NCBI RefSeq assembly: GCF_003386205.1
Contig: NZ_QRDY01000005.1
Span: 186,001 to 250,000, forward strand
Reading direction: 5' to 3'
DNA from: Cohnella lupini
GTDB lineage: Bacteria > Bacillota > Bacilli > Paenibacillales > Paenibacillaceae
Length of the DNA stretch: 64,000 bases
Positions within the stretch are counted from its first letter, which is position 1; each line of letters opens with the position of its first letter. A program made the position numbers and the translations under genes. This document shows, piece after piece, positions 51,701 through 59,069 of this stretch. The notes under the pieces are model-generated. The model saw only the letters and a program-made list of their open reading frames with translations, searched no databases and had not been told where the DNA came from.

Positions 51701-52166
51701 GATTCCGCATTTTGTTGCCGGTGCCCGATTCGGACGTAATCGCGGACAGCAGCACTCCGCTGTTGTTGCCGTCGAGCGTCATATCGGATACTTCGGCATT
51801 CGATACGTTATGGAGATAGAAGAACATGGTCGAGCCTGAACCGGACGTCATTCTTACAGTAGTCAGGTCGCGACCTGCTCCCGCGATCTTGACGCCGGTT
51901 TTACCGTTTACGTTCGCGGATAAGTAATAAGTTCCCGATGGAATCAATACGGTATCGCCGTTCGCCGCCGAATTGACTGCGTTCTGAATGGCGGTTAAAT
52001 CGTCCGTCGTATCGCTACCGCTCGCGCCGAAAGCGGTTACATTAATCGTTGCGGCAAAAGCCGTCGTTGCCGGAATAACCGGCAGCATAACCGATAAAGC
52101 GCACAAAATACTCAACACTCTCGTTTTAAGCTTTCCTGTTGTCTGGGTCTTTCTCGTCATCGTCAT
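48744..52166 (-). CDS. Secreted multidomain beta-helix protein with PKD, FN3, Cys-module and PA14 domains
   Basis: Exported protein of 1140 residues. Signal peptide to about residue 38 (MLPVIPATTAFA-A). Residues 40-460 are a right-handed beta helix of the pectate-lyase-3 type (FGASGSDTTDDLTAIQNAVN, many N-x-V/I rungs). A PKD domain follows (about 466-553), two FN3 domains (554-741), a Cys-rich module with WTLCAGENNLCSFSGTKQVRYG (about 742-811), two more FN3 domains (812-1002) and a C-terminal PA14 domain (1005-1140). FN3 units are near-identical at DNA level. It probably binds and depolymerises plant or cell-wall polysaccharide. ATG at 52166 with GAGGGATCA. Confidence 0.88.
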   Translation of the reverse strand: MTMTRKTQTTGKLKTRVLSILCALSVMLPVIPATTAFAATINVTAFGASGSDTTDDLTAIQNAVNSAANGDTVLIPSGTYYLSANVNGKTGVKIAGAGRDLTTVRMTSGSGSTMFFYLHNVSNAEVSDMTLDGNNSGVLLSAITSESGTGNKMRNLRVKDLAASAGFGPFALYGIGSTYLEISNNIVTNTGVNSDWGGGVRVGWGSNHALIENNTIADTGRGGIFVNDDSAYAIVRGNTVTGTGKKMEGLGIELHTNTDYSLIENNNVDHWISAVRSKYVAVRNNIVMANDGSVGHMGLEVMVDHGVTSNNLVDGGQQVGMQQSPGTGYQLWNYNTVQNIVMWGMQLQGAGTGFTEQYQYFYKNKWQNGATGHPSAAYPGYDGNAVRIHGDTKNIVFDSNQIINNGRKAIEITTASGTDKLSFVNNTITGNGGPSIDQYPSSAADLEWSGNTVSGNGTNTQLTSRGFGDAKPVANFTGPLTVQLGQPVTFTNTSTDNGTIVENLWDLGEGIPVTTASPTYTYQKAGTYKVILGVWDNGGRASVKEQSITVFTGPPDTTAPTAPTSLSAPTKSNVTVDLSWTASTDNVAVIGYDVYKGGVLAGSTSGAGATTFTITGLTPSTAYSFTVKAKDASGNVSAASNTLNVTTDAGDTQAPTAPTGLTSPAKTDTSVSLSWSASTDNVGVIGYNIYNGSTLAGTTTGASATSTTLTGLSANTTFTYTVKAKDASNNLSAASNSLSVTTDPAANWTLCAGENNLCSFSGTKQVRYGVTGSYVYGNYTNSVMCSNNSFGSDPAAGQYKHCDVNLAGGSGGDTQAPTAPANLTSPSKTANSVNLSWTASTDNVGVTGYDVYNGSTLAGSTTGATTFTVSGLTANTAYTFTVKAKDAASNASAASNSLNVTTNASTDTQAPTAPTGLSSPSKTSTSVNLSWTASTDNVGVTGYDIYNGSTLAGSTTGATTFTVNGLSASTAYSFTVKAKDAANNVSAASSALSVTTNAASSPTNGIIGQYYSGNFGTLALTQTDATIDFDWGGGRPTPDVPGEWFTARWTGKVQPQYTETYTFYTDTDDGVRLWVNGQQLINNWVSMNGELSATISLTGGVKYDIVMEFLENGGNAHAKLSWSSASQSKQVVPNGRLFTS

Positions 52167-52424
52167 TGATCCCTCGCTTCATTTTTTTCTTCCCTTTCAT
52201 CACTGCATGCCATGCCATGACTTGCGAATCAAAGATGATAAGCCGACGATCTTTTATCTCCTCCCCTCGTCCCTATACTGACACGTTTCATCGATTCCCG
52301 TACACTATCACAAATACGAAAATCATAAAATTTCACTGTTTTAAATACGAATTCCTGCTTCTTGTCAGCCATTTTCTCCTAACCGAAAGCCAGCATTGTA
52401 TGTGTTTTTCCAAATTATATTTTC
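52167..52424. other. AT-rich gap upstream of the secreted protein gene
   Basis: No gene is visible. The region is much richer in A and T than the rest of the window and holds the promoter of the secreted-protein gene. On the minus strand TTCGTATTT occurs twice, about 31 bases apart (near 52345 and 52315). No clear -35/-10 pair could be chosen. Confidence 0.5.
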
Positions 52425-52466
52425 AAAAAAATTGACGTCACGGGAACTTCCGTGACGTCAATTTTA
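52425..52466. terminator. Strong bidirectional terminator
   Basis: Sixteen-base perfect arms, AAAATTGACGTCACGG and its complement, around GAACTT, flanked by A and T runs. On the minus strand it follows the lyxose isomerase stop by about 30 bases. Confidence 0.92.
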
Positions 52467-52497
52467 TACGCGTTATGAGCCGATACCCGCCAACCTG

Positions 52498-53070
52498 CTA
52501 TTCGTCTTCATCGATCAGGGGCATGCGTACGATATTCGGATCCGTGAAAATATCGAATTCGTCCCGGCTCGTGCTGGAAAATTCGGACACGACGGCTCCT
52601 TGCGGGCCGGCCTGGAACCAATGCTTCGTACCCGGAGCAATCGTGTATTGTTCGCCGGGATTCAGCACGACTTCCCGGAACACCGTATAGTAATGTCTGC
52701 TTCGTTCGGGAATGACGGCTTGAATGTCTTCCGCGCTGTTCTCCGGGCCATCCGGCAAGCTATCCAAATACAAGAAAACTTGGCCGGTACGGCAACGAAA
52801 AGTTTCCATCTTGCCGGGGTCGCCGCCGACCGGCGGATGCAGATGCTCCGGACAAGTCTGTCTAGGAAATAAAATGAGATCTTTGGCGCAATAGCGATCG
52901 GTATTGATATAAGTGATCAATTCCAGTCCTTGTTCCTCTAAGTCGTCCAGCCCGAAGCCGGCGACTTCGATTCCTGCGCGCTCTTCGGCCGTTAATACGA
53001 TTCCCGCTTCCCCGAGCATTCTCTCCGCCCGAGCTTGAACGATTCGTATTTCGCTTCGTTTCAATGCCAT
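52498..53070 (-). CDS. D-lyxose isomerase-family cupin
   Basis: Cupin enzyme of 190 residues. The Mn-binding ligands are in CPEHLHP (His-x-His), KMETF (Glu) and GTKHWFQAG (His), the pattern of D-lyxose ketol-isomerases, which interconvert D-lyxose and D-xylulose and often D-mannose and D-fructose. There is no signal peptide. ATG at 53070 with GGGAAGGGGAGTG. It follows the PfkB kinase gene by 33 bases, so the ketose formed can be phosphorylated directly. Whether lyxose or mannose is the natural substrate is open. Confidence 0.87.
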   Translation of the reverse strand: MALKRSEIRIVQARAERMLGEAGIVLTAEERAGIEVAGFGLDDLEEQGLELITYINTDRYCAKDLILFPRQTCPEHLHPPVGGDPGKMETFRCRTGQVFLYLDSLPDGPENSAEDIQAVIPERSRHYYTVFREVVLNPGEQYTIAPGTKHWFQAGPQGAVVSEFSSTSRDEFDIFTDPNIVRMPLIDEDE

Positions 53071-53103
53071 GAATGTTCACTCCCCTTCCCGATAATCATT
53101 GCT

Positions 53104-54300
53104 TTAGCGCTCCCACAATCCATCCTCCGAACGCTTCGAGAACTCCGCGGCAACGTTCGGGTGAACGTTGCGTTGCTCCCATCCGCCTTCTATTCTGCGT
53201 TGTATTTCATCCCAAGGCCTGATTCCGCTGACCGCATCCGCTCGCTCGGCATTGCAAGCCCCGACGCCGACCGCCGCTAATAATGCCCGTTCGATAGGCT
53301 CCTCCTGGGCGAAGCTGGCCAGTAACCCGGCAATCGTGCAATCCCCCGCGCCCGTCGTGCCCGCCACCCGTACTTGGAAGCAAGGCGCGACCAGCTCGCG
53401 GCCGGTCCAAGAGACGATCGTCTCTTCCGAGCTCGCCCATCCATTCATCGCTCTTAACCGTTCGGGGTTCGGAGACGTTCTTACGTACAAACCGTATTCG
53501 CCTAGCTTTATTCCAACAATAGCAACGCCCATGTTCAGAAGCTCGTCGGATATGGACGTCAGAATCTCGGATGTCACTTGCGGTAACAGATCCTCCGAGC
53601 CTTGTCTTTCCATCATATCCGCATACAGATTCGGATTAAGCATATAGAGGATCTCTTCGAAGCTTGGCAGGAACAGATCCACGTAAGGCAGCGCCCGCTT
53701 GAGTATCAAGCGCCAATCCGCTCGACCGGCCGGTGAAGCAGGATCGGGCTTCGCCATATCAAGGGACGCGATCATGCCCTCCGCCTTAACCCCGGCAAGA
53801 AGACGAACGAGTCCTTCCCCGTCATTCTCGTACATGGCGCGCATAAGCGGCGGGTATCCGAAATGAAAGATTTTCGCTCCCGTCGCGGACAGCCCCGAGA
53901 AATCTTGCGCGGTCAACGTATCGTTCGTCCCCGTGCAATGAAGGAAAATCCGATCGACTCCCGGCGGATTAATGACTATCGTGTAAGAGGTCTGCTCGCC
54001 CTTGGCGACGATCATCCCATCCGCGATTTCGGGAGAATGCCTGCTCAGCAGATCGACTATCGCGCCACCGAAGAGATCGTCGCCTACTTTGCCCATCAAT
54101 TTGACCGGCAAACCAAGCCGATGCAAAGCGAGTCCCGTATTGGATACCGCTCCTCCCGTGGCAAGCATGGCGGGACCGACATCCACCAATTTGCCCGGTA
54201 CTAGAAATTCGGAGCGGACTGCTGGTTGGACGCGAATGTCCGGTATAATATCCAAGCAAATATGCCCTGCGACGACGATCGGCAGCGCCCGTTCGTTCAT
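53104..54300 (-). CDS. PfkB-family sugar kinase
   Basis: Ribokinase-fold kinase of 398 residues. N-terminal block VVAGHICLDIIPD, sugar-lid TGGAVSNTGLALHRLG, and PfkB signature AGTTGAGDCTIAGLLAS with catalytic Asp in GAGD. It is longer than the usual 310-330 residues because of insertions after residue 200. The start is ATG at 54300 (GGAGG eight bases upstream), not the in-frame ATG at 54315. In operon with the lyxose isomerase; it probably phosphorylates xylulose or fructose made by it. Not the same family member as KdgK at position 1, from which it differs in length and lid. Confidence 0.87.
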   Translation of the reverse strand: MNERALPIVVAGHICLDIIPDIRVQPAVRSEFLVPGKLVDVGPAMLATGGAVSNTGLALHRLGLPVKLMGKVGDDLFGGAIVDLLSRHSPEIADGMIVAKGEQTSYTIVINPPGVDRIFLHCTGTNDTLTAQDFSGLSATGAKIFHFGYPPLMRAMYENDGEGLVRLLAGVKAEGMIASLDMAKPDPASPAGRADWRLILKRALPYVDLFLPSFEEILYMLNPNLYADMMERQGSEDLLPQVTSEILTSISDELLNMGVAIVGIKLGEYGLYVRTSPNPERLRAMNGWASSEETIVSWTGRELVAPCFQVRVAGTTGAGDCTIAGLLASFAQEEPIERALLAAVGVGACNAERADAVSGIRPWDEIQRRIEGGWEQRNVHPNVAAEFSKRSEDGLWER

Positions 54301-54361
54301 GTGCATTTCCTCCATGGCGACTCCGTTGTGTTTCCAACGAACATTTATGTCACTTATTTTG

Positions 54362-54417
54362 TATATAATATAGCATCACAATGTTGTAAAAGTCTATAAA
54401 ATGTTGTTTTGTAACAT
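54362..54417 (-). promoter_or_regulatory. Promoter of the kinase-isomerase operon with AATGTTGT repeats
   Basis: Minus-strand TTTACA (54385-54390), 17 bases, then TATATA (54362-54367), 60 bases before the ATG at 54300. On the plus strand AATGTTGT recurs exactly 20 bases apart (54380 and 54400), two helical turns, overlapping the -35, and a complement ATGTT/AACAT lies at 54401-54417. Suits an operator. Confidence 0.55.
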
Positions 54418-54418
54418 C

Positions 54419-54449
54419 GAAAGCTGCCGAGGCTTTCTCGACAGCTTTC
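54419..54449. other. Isolated hairpin between kinase promoter and repeat array
   Basis: Arms GAAAGCTG and CAGCTTTC with an inner CGAG/CTCG stem. No gene ends directly before it, and no adjacent T run is present on either strand. Confidence 0.35.
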
Positions 54450-54486
54450 ACTTTAGCAGATTTTTTCCCCTTCGAGGAACGAATTT

Positions 54487-54818
54487 GAGGCAATTAGAAC
54501 CGCCGGGGCACGCTTATTTCTCTCCGCGAAGCGAACTTGAGGCAAATAGAACCGCCGGGGCATGCTTATTTCCATCTGCGGAGCGACTTTGAGGCAAATA
54601 GAACCGTCTGGCACGCTTATTTCCCTCCGCGAAGCGATTTGAGGCAAATAGTATCGCCAGGCACGCTTATTTCCCTCCGCGGATCGACTTTGAGGAAAAT
54701 AGAACCGCCGGGCACGCTTATTTCCCTCCGTGGATCGACTTTGAGGCAAATAGTACCGCCCGGCGCGCTTATTTTACTCCGCGGAGCGACTTTGAGGCAA
54801 ATAGAACTGCCGGGCACA
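54487..54818. repeat. 50-52-bp tandem array, 6.5 copies
   Basis: Units start at 54487, 54539, 54591, 54641, 54692 and 54743, with a partial one at 54794. The consensus is GAGGCAAATAGAACCGCCGG, then GCACGCTTATTTCCCTCCGC, closing with GGAGCGACTTT. Some units carry the palindrome CTCCGCGGAG. It occupies the gap between the GH43 gene and the kinase operon, both on the minus strand. Open frames through it result from the near-multiple-of-three period. The word AGCGACTTTG is shared with the array at 27691-28018. Confidence 0.9.
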
Positions 54819-54868
54819 CGGTGAAGGTCAATACATTTTTGAAGCGCGTTCAAGATGTGAGCTGGTCA

Positions 54869-55744
54869 TCATCCCTCTCGAACGCTCAATCTTCCGTTCG
54901 CTTCCGACAGCTCGATGAATACCGGACGCTCGTCCGGCGTATTGTTCGGCGCATGCAACGCCAACATGATTTTCCCTTCGAACGTGCGGAATATCATGCC
55001 ATGGCCGCCGTCGTTCTCGAATATCGGAGCCGGTTCCTGAACCCATGGCCCGAGAATGTCCCCGGACTTCGATCGCGCTATTCCTTGGGCATACCGTCCC
55101 TGACGGAAGCTCGACCATAACAGCAGCAATTCGCCGTTATCGCACCCGTAAGCGTAAGGACCGTCCGTGACGTAGCCGGCACCGTTTTTGACCGAATCTA
55201 CCCACTCCGCGTCTTGCGCCGAGAATAGCAATATCGGCTCTCCGACCGCCCGATCCAGCTCCGGCGACAGCCGCAAGGCGCATACGGTTCCGTTCTTGAT
55301 TTGAACCCATTCATGGCAAAATACGATCCAAGGGGTTCCTTCCGCGTCGATCCACAAAGTCCCGTCCAAGCACTCCCAATCACGCGGAGTCACGGGACCG
55401 TCGCTATGCGGACGGAACGGTCCGAGCGGCCCGTCGGCCACGAGGATTTGCGTGCCTCTGCATACGCCATCCGCCTTGAAAGTGGCAAACATATAATATT
55501 TGCCTTTGTACTCGTGTACCTCCGGCGCCCAATAGTTCTTGTCCGACCAGAAGTCGCTATCCGGCCGGAAAGCCGGAAACGGTCCTTCCCATAACGTCAG
55601 ATCCCGGCTTCGGTACGCATCGAATCCGATGCCCTTGGCTTTCCAAATATCGGGGTCCGTCGATCCGTATAAATAATAGCAGCCTTCGCTTTCCTGCTTG
55701 AGCACGAACGGGTCGCGCAACTGAATTTGACTCAGCGATAACAT
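54869..55744 (-). CDS. GH43-family glycosidase
   Basis: Five-bladed beta-propeller glycosidase of 291 residues, no signal peptide. Blocks are LRDPFVLKQ (catalytic base Asp), NYWAPEVHEYKGKYYMF, DGTLWIDAEGTPWIVFCHEW (pKa Asp) and YVTDGPYAYGC. In the last block the usual general-acid Glu (EGP) reads Asp-Gly-Pro, a pattern I recall from a GH43 subgroup, so activity should be tested. Relatives cleave xylosides and arabinans. ATG at 55744 with GGAGGGAGCGATTGGCGT. Last gene of the uptake locus; the inverse-repeat array lies beyond it and no classical terminator is seen. Confidence 0.85.
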   Translation of the reverse strand: MLSLSQIQLRDPFVLKQESEGCYYLYGSTDPDIWKAKGIGFDAYRSRDLTLWEGPFPAFRPDSDFWSDKNYWAPEVHEYKGKYYMFATFKADGVCRGTQILVADGPLGPFRPHSDGPVTPRDWECLDGTLWIDAEGTPWIVFCHEWVQIKNGTVCALRLSPELDRAVGEPILLFSAQDAEWVDSVKNGAGYVTDGPYAYGCDNGELLLLWSSFRQGRYAQGIARSKSGDILGPWVQEPAPIFENDGGHGMIFRTFEGKIMLALHAPNNTPDERPVFIELSEANGRLSVREG

Positions 55745-55770
55745 ACGCCAATCGCTCCCTCCAATAAGAT

Positions 55771-57423
55771 TTAAGCAAACGTCGGCAATACGACGCCCGG
55801 TGCCGATTCAACCTCGAATTGCCCTCCAACCAGCCTCAAGACCTCGTTGCCCGAAACCTGGAACGGAAGTTCCCGATCTTCCCATAACAACGCGCTTTCC
55901 AATGGGCGAACAGACATTCCGACAAGCTTGACCAGAGAGCCGAAGCGATCGGTTACGACCCGGACGCCGGCGGGAAAGCGGCATAACAGCCGACCGTCGC
56001 GATAGATCGAACATAACTCCCGCGTATTGTGAAGCTCATATTCGGATCCGTCGACTATGCGGCTATATGCCGTCTCGTCCGCCAGCTTCTCTCCATGGTC
56101 GAGCGTTTGCGGCAATAATCCGGTGAACCAAAGCTCGCCTTCCGGCGTCGGAAGAATCCCGCACATCCGTTCGATATAATCCAACATGCATAGAATCGCC
56201 GGCGAATAGGCTTCGGTATAACCTTCTTCGCCCGTCCAAGGACTAAGGCATTGGCCGAACCTGGTCATTCGCGATATCGCGGAAACGATCGGCTGCATGA
56301 CCCAAGTCAGCTCGACGTATCTCCCGTGCTTTTCGAATGCGTGCGGAGCACGGATCAAGCTTAAGAAATTGACGGCGCCGCCCCATGTATTGTAAGTCGT
56401 GAACGGATCGAAGCGCGGATCGTCCATCGCGATGGACGTAAACGGGTATTTCGAGAAAAATTTGCGCGAATTCAATAGATAACGTTCGAGCGACGACGCG
56501 AAAAACCGATCATCGCCGACCTCGCAGGCAAGCACTCGCAGCAGGACGTCCGATTGAATCCGATTAAATCTTCCGTTGTTGTCCAGATCGTAGAAGAAGC
56601 CGTCGTCTTCGCTGAAGCAATGGGCGACCAGGCTTTCCAGCGTCTCGCCCGCCTTCTTCTTCCAAGCAATAGCCTCTTCCTCCAGCCCCAATTCGCTTGC
56701 CATTCGAGCTAAATATTCTCGACCGCAGTAAGCGCTTGCCGTCAAATCCGGAGCCAACAACGGCAGGATGGGGGAATGAGGATCGTATTGCTTCGGATCG
56801 TCCATATAAGGCGTATCCGGAACGTGCCAGAACCGCGGCGATAAGTCATGTCCGGTATCGAACGTACAGAACGCTTCCACGCAGCCCGTTCCGCGGGTAT
56901 TGCGATACCGCGCCAGCCAGCCGTCGAAGCCGGCTAGCGATTCATACATTCGAAGAAGGAACTCGCGGTTGCGTCCGTTCATCGAATAATGGTTCCACGC
57001 GCTCCGCGCCGGCGGCGTAACCAACTGGATTTGCTTGAAGACGGGACCGTTCCCCGTCACCTTGTAAGGAAGCAATCCGTCCTCGCGCCGCAGCTCCGCG
57101 AACTGCTCGAAAGTCGATTGGGCGGTGTCGGGGCAGAAGCGCGACAAAATCTCCGCGTTGATCGTACCCGTGCTTTCAAGCCAGCAGCCGTGATAGACGC
57201 CGCCCTCCTGCAATACCGGCCTGCCTCGGGCGTCCGGCTTGACGCAATCGCCTAGCTTGCCGACGGCAGCGTAATAGACATCCTCCAGCTTACCGGGCGA
57301 TGCCGCGAATTTAACGCCCGATCGAACGAACTCCGCATGAAGCTTCTTACCGGAATCCGTATCCCGCGAGCCCGCTCTGCCCATCGTATCCAAAGCTTGC
57401 AATCGCTCCAATAGGGTACTCAT
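55771..57423 (-). CDS. (Alpha/alpha)6-barrel glycoside hydrolase, MGH1/GH63-like
   Basis: Cytoplasmic protein of 550 residues with the helical-barrel features of the six-hairpin glycosidases: WLESTGTINAEIL, WNHYSMNGRNREFL, FDTGHDLSPRFW, DLTASAYCGREYLARMA, TYNTWGGAVNFLS and GYTEAYSPAILCML. The C-terminal 100 residues are a beta domain. GH63, GH15 and trehalase-like enzymes share the fold, so the substrate is uncertain; inside this locus an oligosaccharide is expected. ATG at 57423 with AAAGGAG. It lies 26 bases after the response regulator gene and 26 bases before GH43. Confidence 0.78.
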   Translation of the reverse strand: MSTLLERLQALDTMGRAGSRDTDSGKKLHAEFVRSGVKFAASPGKLEDVYYAAVGKLGDCVKPDARGRPVLQEGGVYHGCWLESTGTINAEILSRFCPDTAQSTFEQFAELRREDGLLPYKVTGNGPVFKQIQLVTPPARSAWNHYSMNGRNREFLLRMYESLAGFDGWLARYRNTRGTGCVEAFCTFDTGHDLSPRFWHVPDTPYMDDPKQYDPHSPILPLLAPDLTASAYCGREYLARMASELGLEEEAIAWKKKAGETLESLVAHCFSEDDGFFYDLDNNGRFNRIQSDVLLRVLACEVGDDRFFASSLERYLLNSRKFFSKYPFTSIAMDDPRFDPFTTYNTWGGAVNFLSLIRAPHAFEKHGRYVELTWVMQPIVSAISRMTRFGQCLSPWTGEEGYTEAYSPAILCMLDYIERMCGILPTPEGELWFTGLLPQTLDHGEKLADETAYSRIVDGSEYELHNTRELCSIYRDGRLLCRFPAGVRVVTDRFGSLVKLVGMSVRPLESALLWEDRELPFQVSGNEVLRLVGGQFEVESAPGVVLPTFA

Positions 57424-57449
57424 GTGCGCCGTGCTCCTTTGCCGATGAA

Positions 57450-59069
57450 TTATCGATCGTATTCGGACGGGCTATAACCGGTAATCGATTTGAATACTTG
57501 GCTGAAATAAGTAGAGTTCTGAAAGCCGACTCTTTCGCTGATTTCATAGACCATGTATTTGCCAGTGCCGATCAATTCGATCGCTTTGCGAATCCGATAT
57601 TTATTGAAATAGGTCACGAACGGTTCGCCGGTTACCCGTTTGAACAATTGGCTTAAGTAATTGCGGTTCACGTGGAGATTGGCCGCGATTTGTTCAAGCG
57701 AAATGTTCTCGTGATAGCACTTTTCGATATATTCCTTAATGACTTTATCCACTAAGGCATGACTCTTCTTACCGGCTTGATCGTCATTGATCTGACCGAT
57801 CATCCGGGCAACCGAATCGTCCATCCATTCCAGCAATTGCCGGGTAGAACCGCATCTGTTCAATTGGAGCAGGAGATCCTCCAGAGCGGGTCCCGCCGTT
57901 TCTGCTTGCATGTCGGGGGTCAGCGAAGCCGTCCAGAACGCGCTTGCGATTCCCGAGCAAACTCCTTTGCATAGCGGAAGAGAAACGCTTCCGTTAATCA
58001 GCTCATTACGCAAGACCATCCAAAGATCGTTCGATTGCTGCCATTGCTTTTGGAAGACAGCGTCATGGAGATGCCGAACCGCATCCATCGAGACGGACTT
58101 CCCCGGCTCGGATTTATTGGACGCCTCATGCGCGTACACGCGATTCCACTCGTTCATTTCCGCGATTTCCACCGAGCTGCGGCTTTCCAAGTAGGAATCC
58201 ATGAGCTGATGATAGCCGCTACGGACTGTTCCGAGCCCGGCAAGAACGGAGAGCTTCATATATTGAAGAATATTGTCCAGAATCGAAGCCGACATTTCCA
58301 GAATGATTTCCTGGGAATAATCAGACTCGGGATCCGCCAGAAAAATAACGACGAAATCCTGATCCGAATATTCCAGCACCTCGGCGGTCATCATCGGAGT
58401 CGCGCTCAAGGCCGAGCTAAGCATCTCTCGGATGATATTCCCCGTTCCGAAACGAAGCAGCTGCCAATCCCGTTCTTCTCTCCGCGCGGAAATATCCGGA
58501 CGTACGAGGCTGAGGGTCAGAGCTTGAACGGTAGAAACCTCGGGCAAACCCATAAACGCGATCCGTTTGCCCGGTAGCTCGTCAGCCCGGTATCTGGTCG
58601 ATATTAAATCCCGGAAAAAAGCATCCTTCATCGATCTCCGCACGATTTCCTGTTGCTGCAAATAACTGGCCAGCAGATCTTCGTGTTCTTGAGATTCGTT
58701 AAGCAGCTGCACGACTTCGCGCACGACGAACTCTATCTCCGCGATGCTAGGCGGCTTAAGAAGAAAGTGATGCACTCCGGAAGACACGGCTTTCCTCGCG
58801 TTCGCCAAATCGTCGTATCCGCTTAAGATCACGATCGGAACCGAGGGATCGATCGCGTGAATTTCTTCGGTTAATTGAAACCCGTCCATTACCGGCATAT
58901 AGATATCGGTAATTACGAAATCCGGCCGAAGCTCGAGGAATTTATTCAGCCCCTCTAGACCGTCCGCTGCCGTTCCGACTATATTTACCCCCATATCCTG
59001 CCAGGGGATATGCTTGAGCAGTCCGTTAATGACATATTCGTCGTCATCCACCAAGAGAATCGAATTCAT
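57450..59069 (-). CDS. YesN-type response regulator with AraC DNA-binding domain
   Basis: Regulator of 539 residues. Receiver with acidic Asp8-Asp10, phosphoacceptor Asp55 (VITDIYMP), VILSGYDDLANARKAV and the Lys of LLKPPS. A middle domain of about 270 residues precedes the AraC domain (ISLEQIAANLHVNRNYLSQLFKRV and VYEISERVGFQNSTYFSQVFKS, ending YSPSEYDR). ATG at 59069 overlaps the kinase stop by 26 bases. It would activate the surrounding transport-glycosidase genes once phosphorylated. Confidence 0.92.
   Translation of the reverse strand: MNSILLVDDDEYVINGLLKHIPWQDMGVNIVGTAADGLEGLNKFLELRPDFVITDIYMPVMDGFQLTEEIHAIDPSVPIVILSGYDDLANARKAVSSGVHHFLLKPPSIAEIEFVVREVVQLLNESQEHEDLLASYLQQQEIVRRSMKDAFFRDLISTRYRADELPGKRIAFMGLPEVSTVQALTLSLVRPDISARREERDWQLLRFGTGNIIREMLSSALSATPMMTAEVLEYSDQDFVVIFLADPESDYSQEIILEMSASILDNILQYMKLSVLAGLGTVRSGYHQLMDSYLESRSSVEIAEMNEWNRVYAHEASNKSEPGKSVSMDAVRHLHDAVFQKQWQQSNDLWMVLRNELINGSVSLPLCKGVCSGIASAFWTASLTPDMQAETAGPALEDLLLQLNRCGSTRQLLEWMDDSVARMIGQINDDQAGKKSHALVDKVIKEYIEKCYHENISLEQIAANLHVNRNYLSQLFKRVTGEPFVTYFNKYRIRKAIELIGTGKYMVYEISERVGFQNSTYFSQVFKSITGYSPSEYDR

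Noticed and set aside
54453..54853. Repeat-encoded frames in the third array
   Set aside because: Unit lengths of 50-52 break the frame between units, and no ribosome-binding site is present.
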